A stretch of 64,000 nucleotides of DNA. Origin: Rhizobium sp. SL86 (GTDB taxonomy: Bacteria > Pseudomonadota > Alphaproteobacteria > Rhizobiales > Rhizobiaceae). The stretch lies in contig NZ_JAPPRJ010000001.1 in the NCBI RefSeq assembly GCF_026672545.1, positions 1,364,001 through 1,428,000 on the forward strand, written 5' to 3'. Below are positions 63,515-64,000 of the stretch, piece after piece. The number at the start of each line of letters is the position of its first letter. Position 1 is the first letter of the stretch. Under the pieces are notes generated by a model. It worked only from the letters and a program-made list of their open reading frames with translations. It searched no databases and had not been told where the DNA came from. A program made the translations under genes and the position numbers.

Positions 63515-64000
63515 CCTGCCGCGCGCAAATGCGCCTCCTGTTGCTGACCGGCCGCCACCAGATGGGCGACATCGAGGATTAGGGCGACACCACCGTCGCC
63601 GAGGATCGTGGCGCCCGAGAAGGTCACCACGTCATGATGCAGCTTGGACATCGCCTTGATCACCGTCTGGTGGTCGCCGATGATCTGGTCGACGACGAGG
63701 CCGACGCGTTCGGCGCCGGTGGAGATGACCACCACCTTCTGGAAGGGATCGGGTTTGGTGCCGGTCTCGAAGAGGTCGCGCAGGCGGATGAAGGGCACCA
63801 GGCTGTCGCGCAGCGAGATGAAGCTGCGGCCGCGCGAGCGCATGTCCTCCTCGACGGAAAGCTCGAGGCATTCTTCCACCGCCGAGAGCGGGATGACGTA
63901 ACGGCCCGTCCCGACCCGCACGAGCAGGCCGTCGATGATGGCAAGCGTCAGCGGGATGGCCAGCGAGATCTCGGAGCCTTCGCCGGGTTTGGAGACGACG
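63511..64000 (-). CDS. cheA: Chemotaxis histidine kinase CheA, C-terminal part (truncated by window edge)
   Basis: The visible 162 residues are the end of the kinase core and the CheW-like regulatory domain P5: LAIPLTLAIIDGLLVRVGTGRYVIPLSAVEECLEL-type sequence, then LRDSLVPFIRLRDLFET, VVVISTGAERVGLVVDQIIGDHQTVIK and ATILGDGGVALILDVAHLV. The P1 and ATP-binding domains lie to the right of the window. It overlaps cheW at ATGA. It is the first visible gene of the minus-strand chemotaxis operon. Confidence 0.95.
   Translation of the reverse strand, partial: VVSKPGEGSEISLAIPLTLAIIDGLLVRVGTGRYVIPLSAVEECLELSVEEDMRSRGRSFISLRDSLVPFIRLRDLFETGTKPDPFQKVVVISTGAERVGLVVDQIIGDHQTVIKAMSKLHHDVVTFSGATILGDGGVALILDVAHLVAAGQQQEAHLRAAG

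Overview
The window is chromosomal DNA from a GC-rich alphaproteobacterium, most likely a Rhizobiaceae member (Hyphomicrobiales, the Rhizobium/Agrobacterium/Ensifer group). The case rests on gene content and order: dnaX-ybaB-recR, rimP-nusA-ylxR-infB, a TIGR02300 gene next to an aroA-cmk-rpsA locus, putA with a divergent Lrp regulator, divergent dctA/dctBD, ccoNOQP-ccoGHIS (fixNOQP-fixGHIS) with FixK boxes, and an sRNA with repeated anti-Shine-Dalgarno loops like rhizobial NfeR1. I see no IS element, prophage or CRISPR array.

Layout. 1-4.7 kb: replication and repair genes (partial dnaX, ybaB, recR) and a lytic transglycosylase whose 5' end is invaded by a rhizobial-type palindromic element. 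4.7-6.8 kb: GNAT acetyltransferase and MFS exporter on the minus strand. 6.9-13 kb: rimP-nusA-ylxR-infB with a promoter, a leader hairpin resembling an attenuator, and a terminator directly after infB. 13.2-15.9 kb: exbB-exbD-tonB. 15.9-16.9 kb: an Ldh-type dehydrogenase. 17-19.6 kb: a MacB/FtsX-like ABC system with a very His-rich permease loop and a Tat-exported partner. 19.7-21.4 kb: alkaline phosphatase with a probable Pho box. 21.5-21.7 kb: the NfeR1-like sRNA. 21.8-29 kb: RNase D, a large low-complexity protein of unknown function, rpsA, cmk, a half-length AroA-like protein lacking EPSP-synthase motifs, TIGR02300 and tRNA-Ala. 29.2-31.5 kb: a HigBA-like toxin-antitoxin pair, a zinc ribbon, a 3-methyladenine glycosylase and a DUF922 protein.

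31.5-43.5 kb is catabolism and transport: PutA with its Lrp regulator, a DUF1328 peptide, a DMT permease, an FAH-family hydrolase, then dctA facing dctB-dctD. The region between dctA and dctB holds a textbook sigma-54 promoter and a DctD-type upstream palindrome. 43.7-46.8 kb: UDP-glucose dehydrogenase, tRNA-Pro and a GGDEF-EAL protein. 47-55.8 kb: the high-affinity cbb3 oxidase and its assembly genes, each half preceded by a perfect TTGAT-N4-ATCAA box, with a VapBC module on the opposite strand between them. 55.9-64 kb: an orphan ParA-like ATPase and a minus-strand chemotaxis operon (cheA partial, cheW, two paralogous receptors, cheW, cheR, cheB) running off the right edge.

Points most worth following up are the decayed AroA-like gene in the usual aroA position, the His-rich ABC system, the NfeR1-like sRNA, the palindromic element in the transglycosylase start region, the VapBC insertion in the cbb3 locus, and the toxin-antitoxin promoter whose predicted transcript begins at the start codon. 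No wholly new multi-gene system is proven here; the ABC/Tat-protein module is the best candidate for one with an unsettled substrate.
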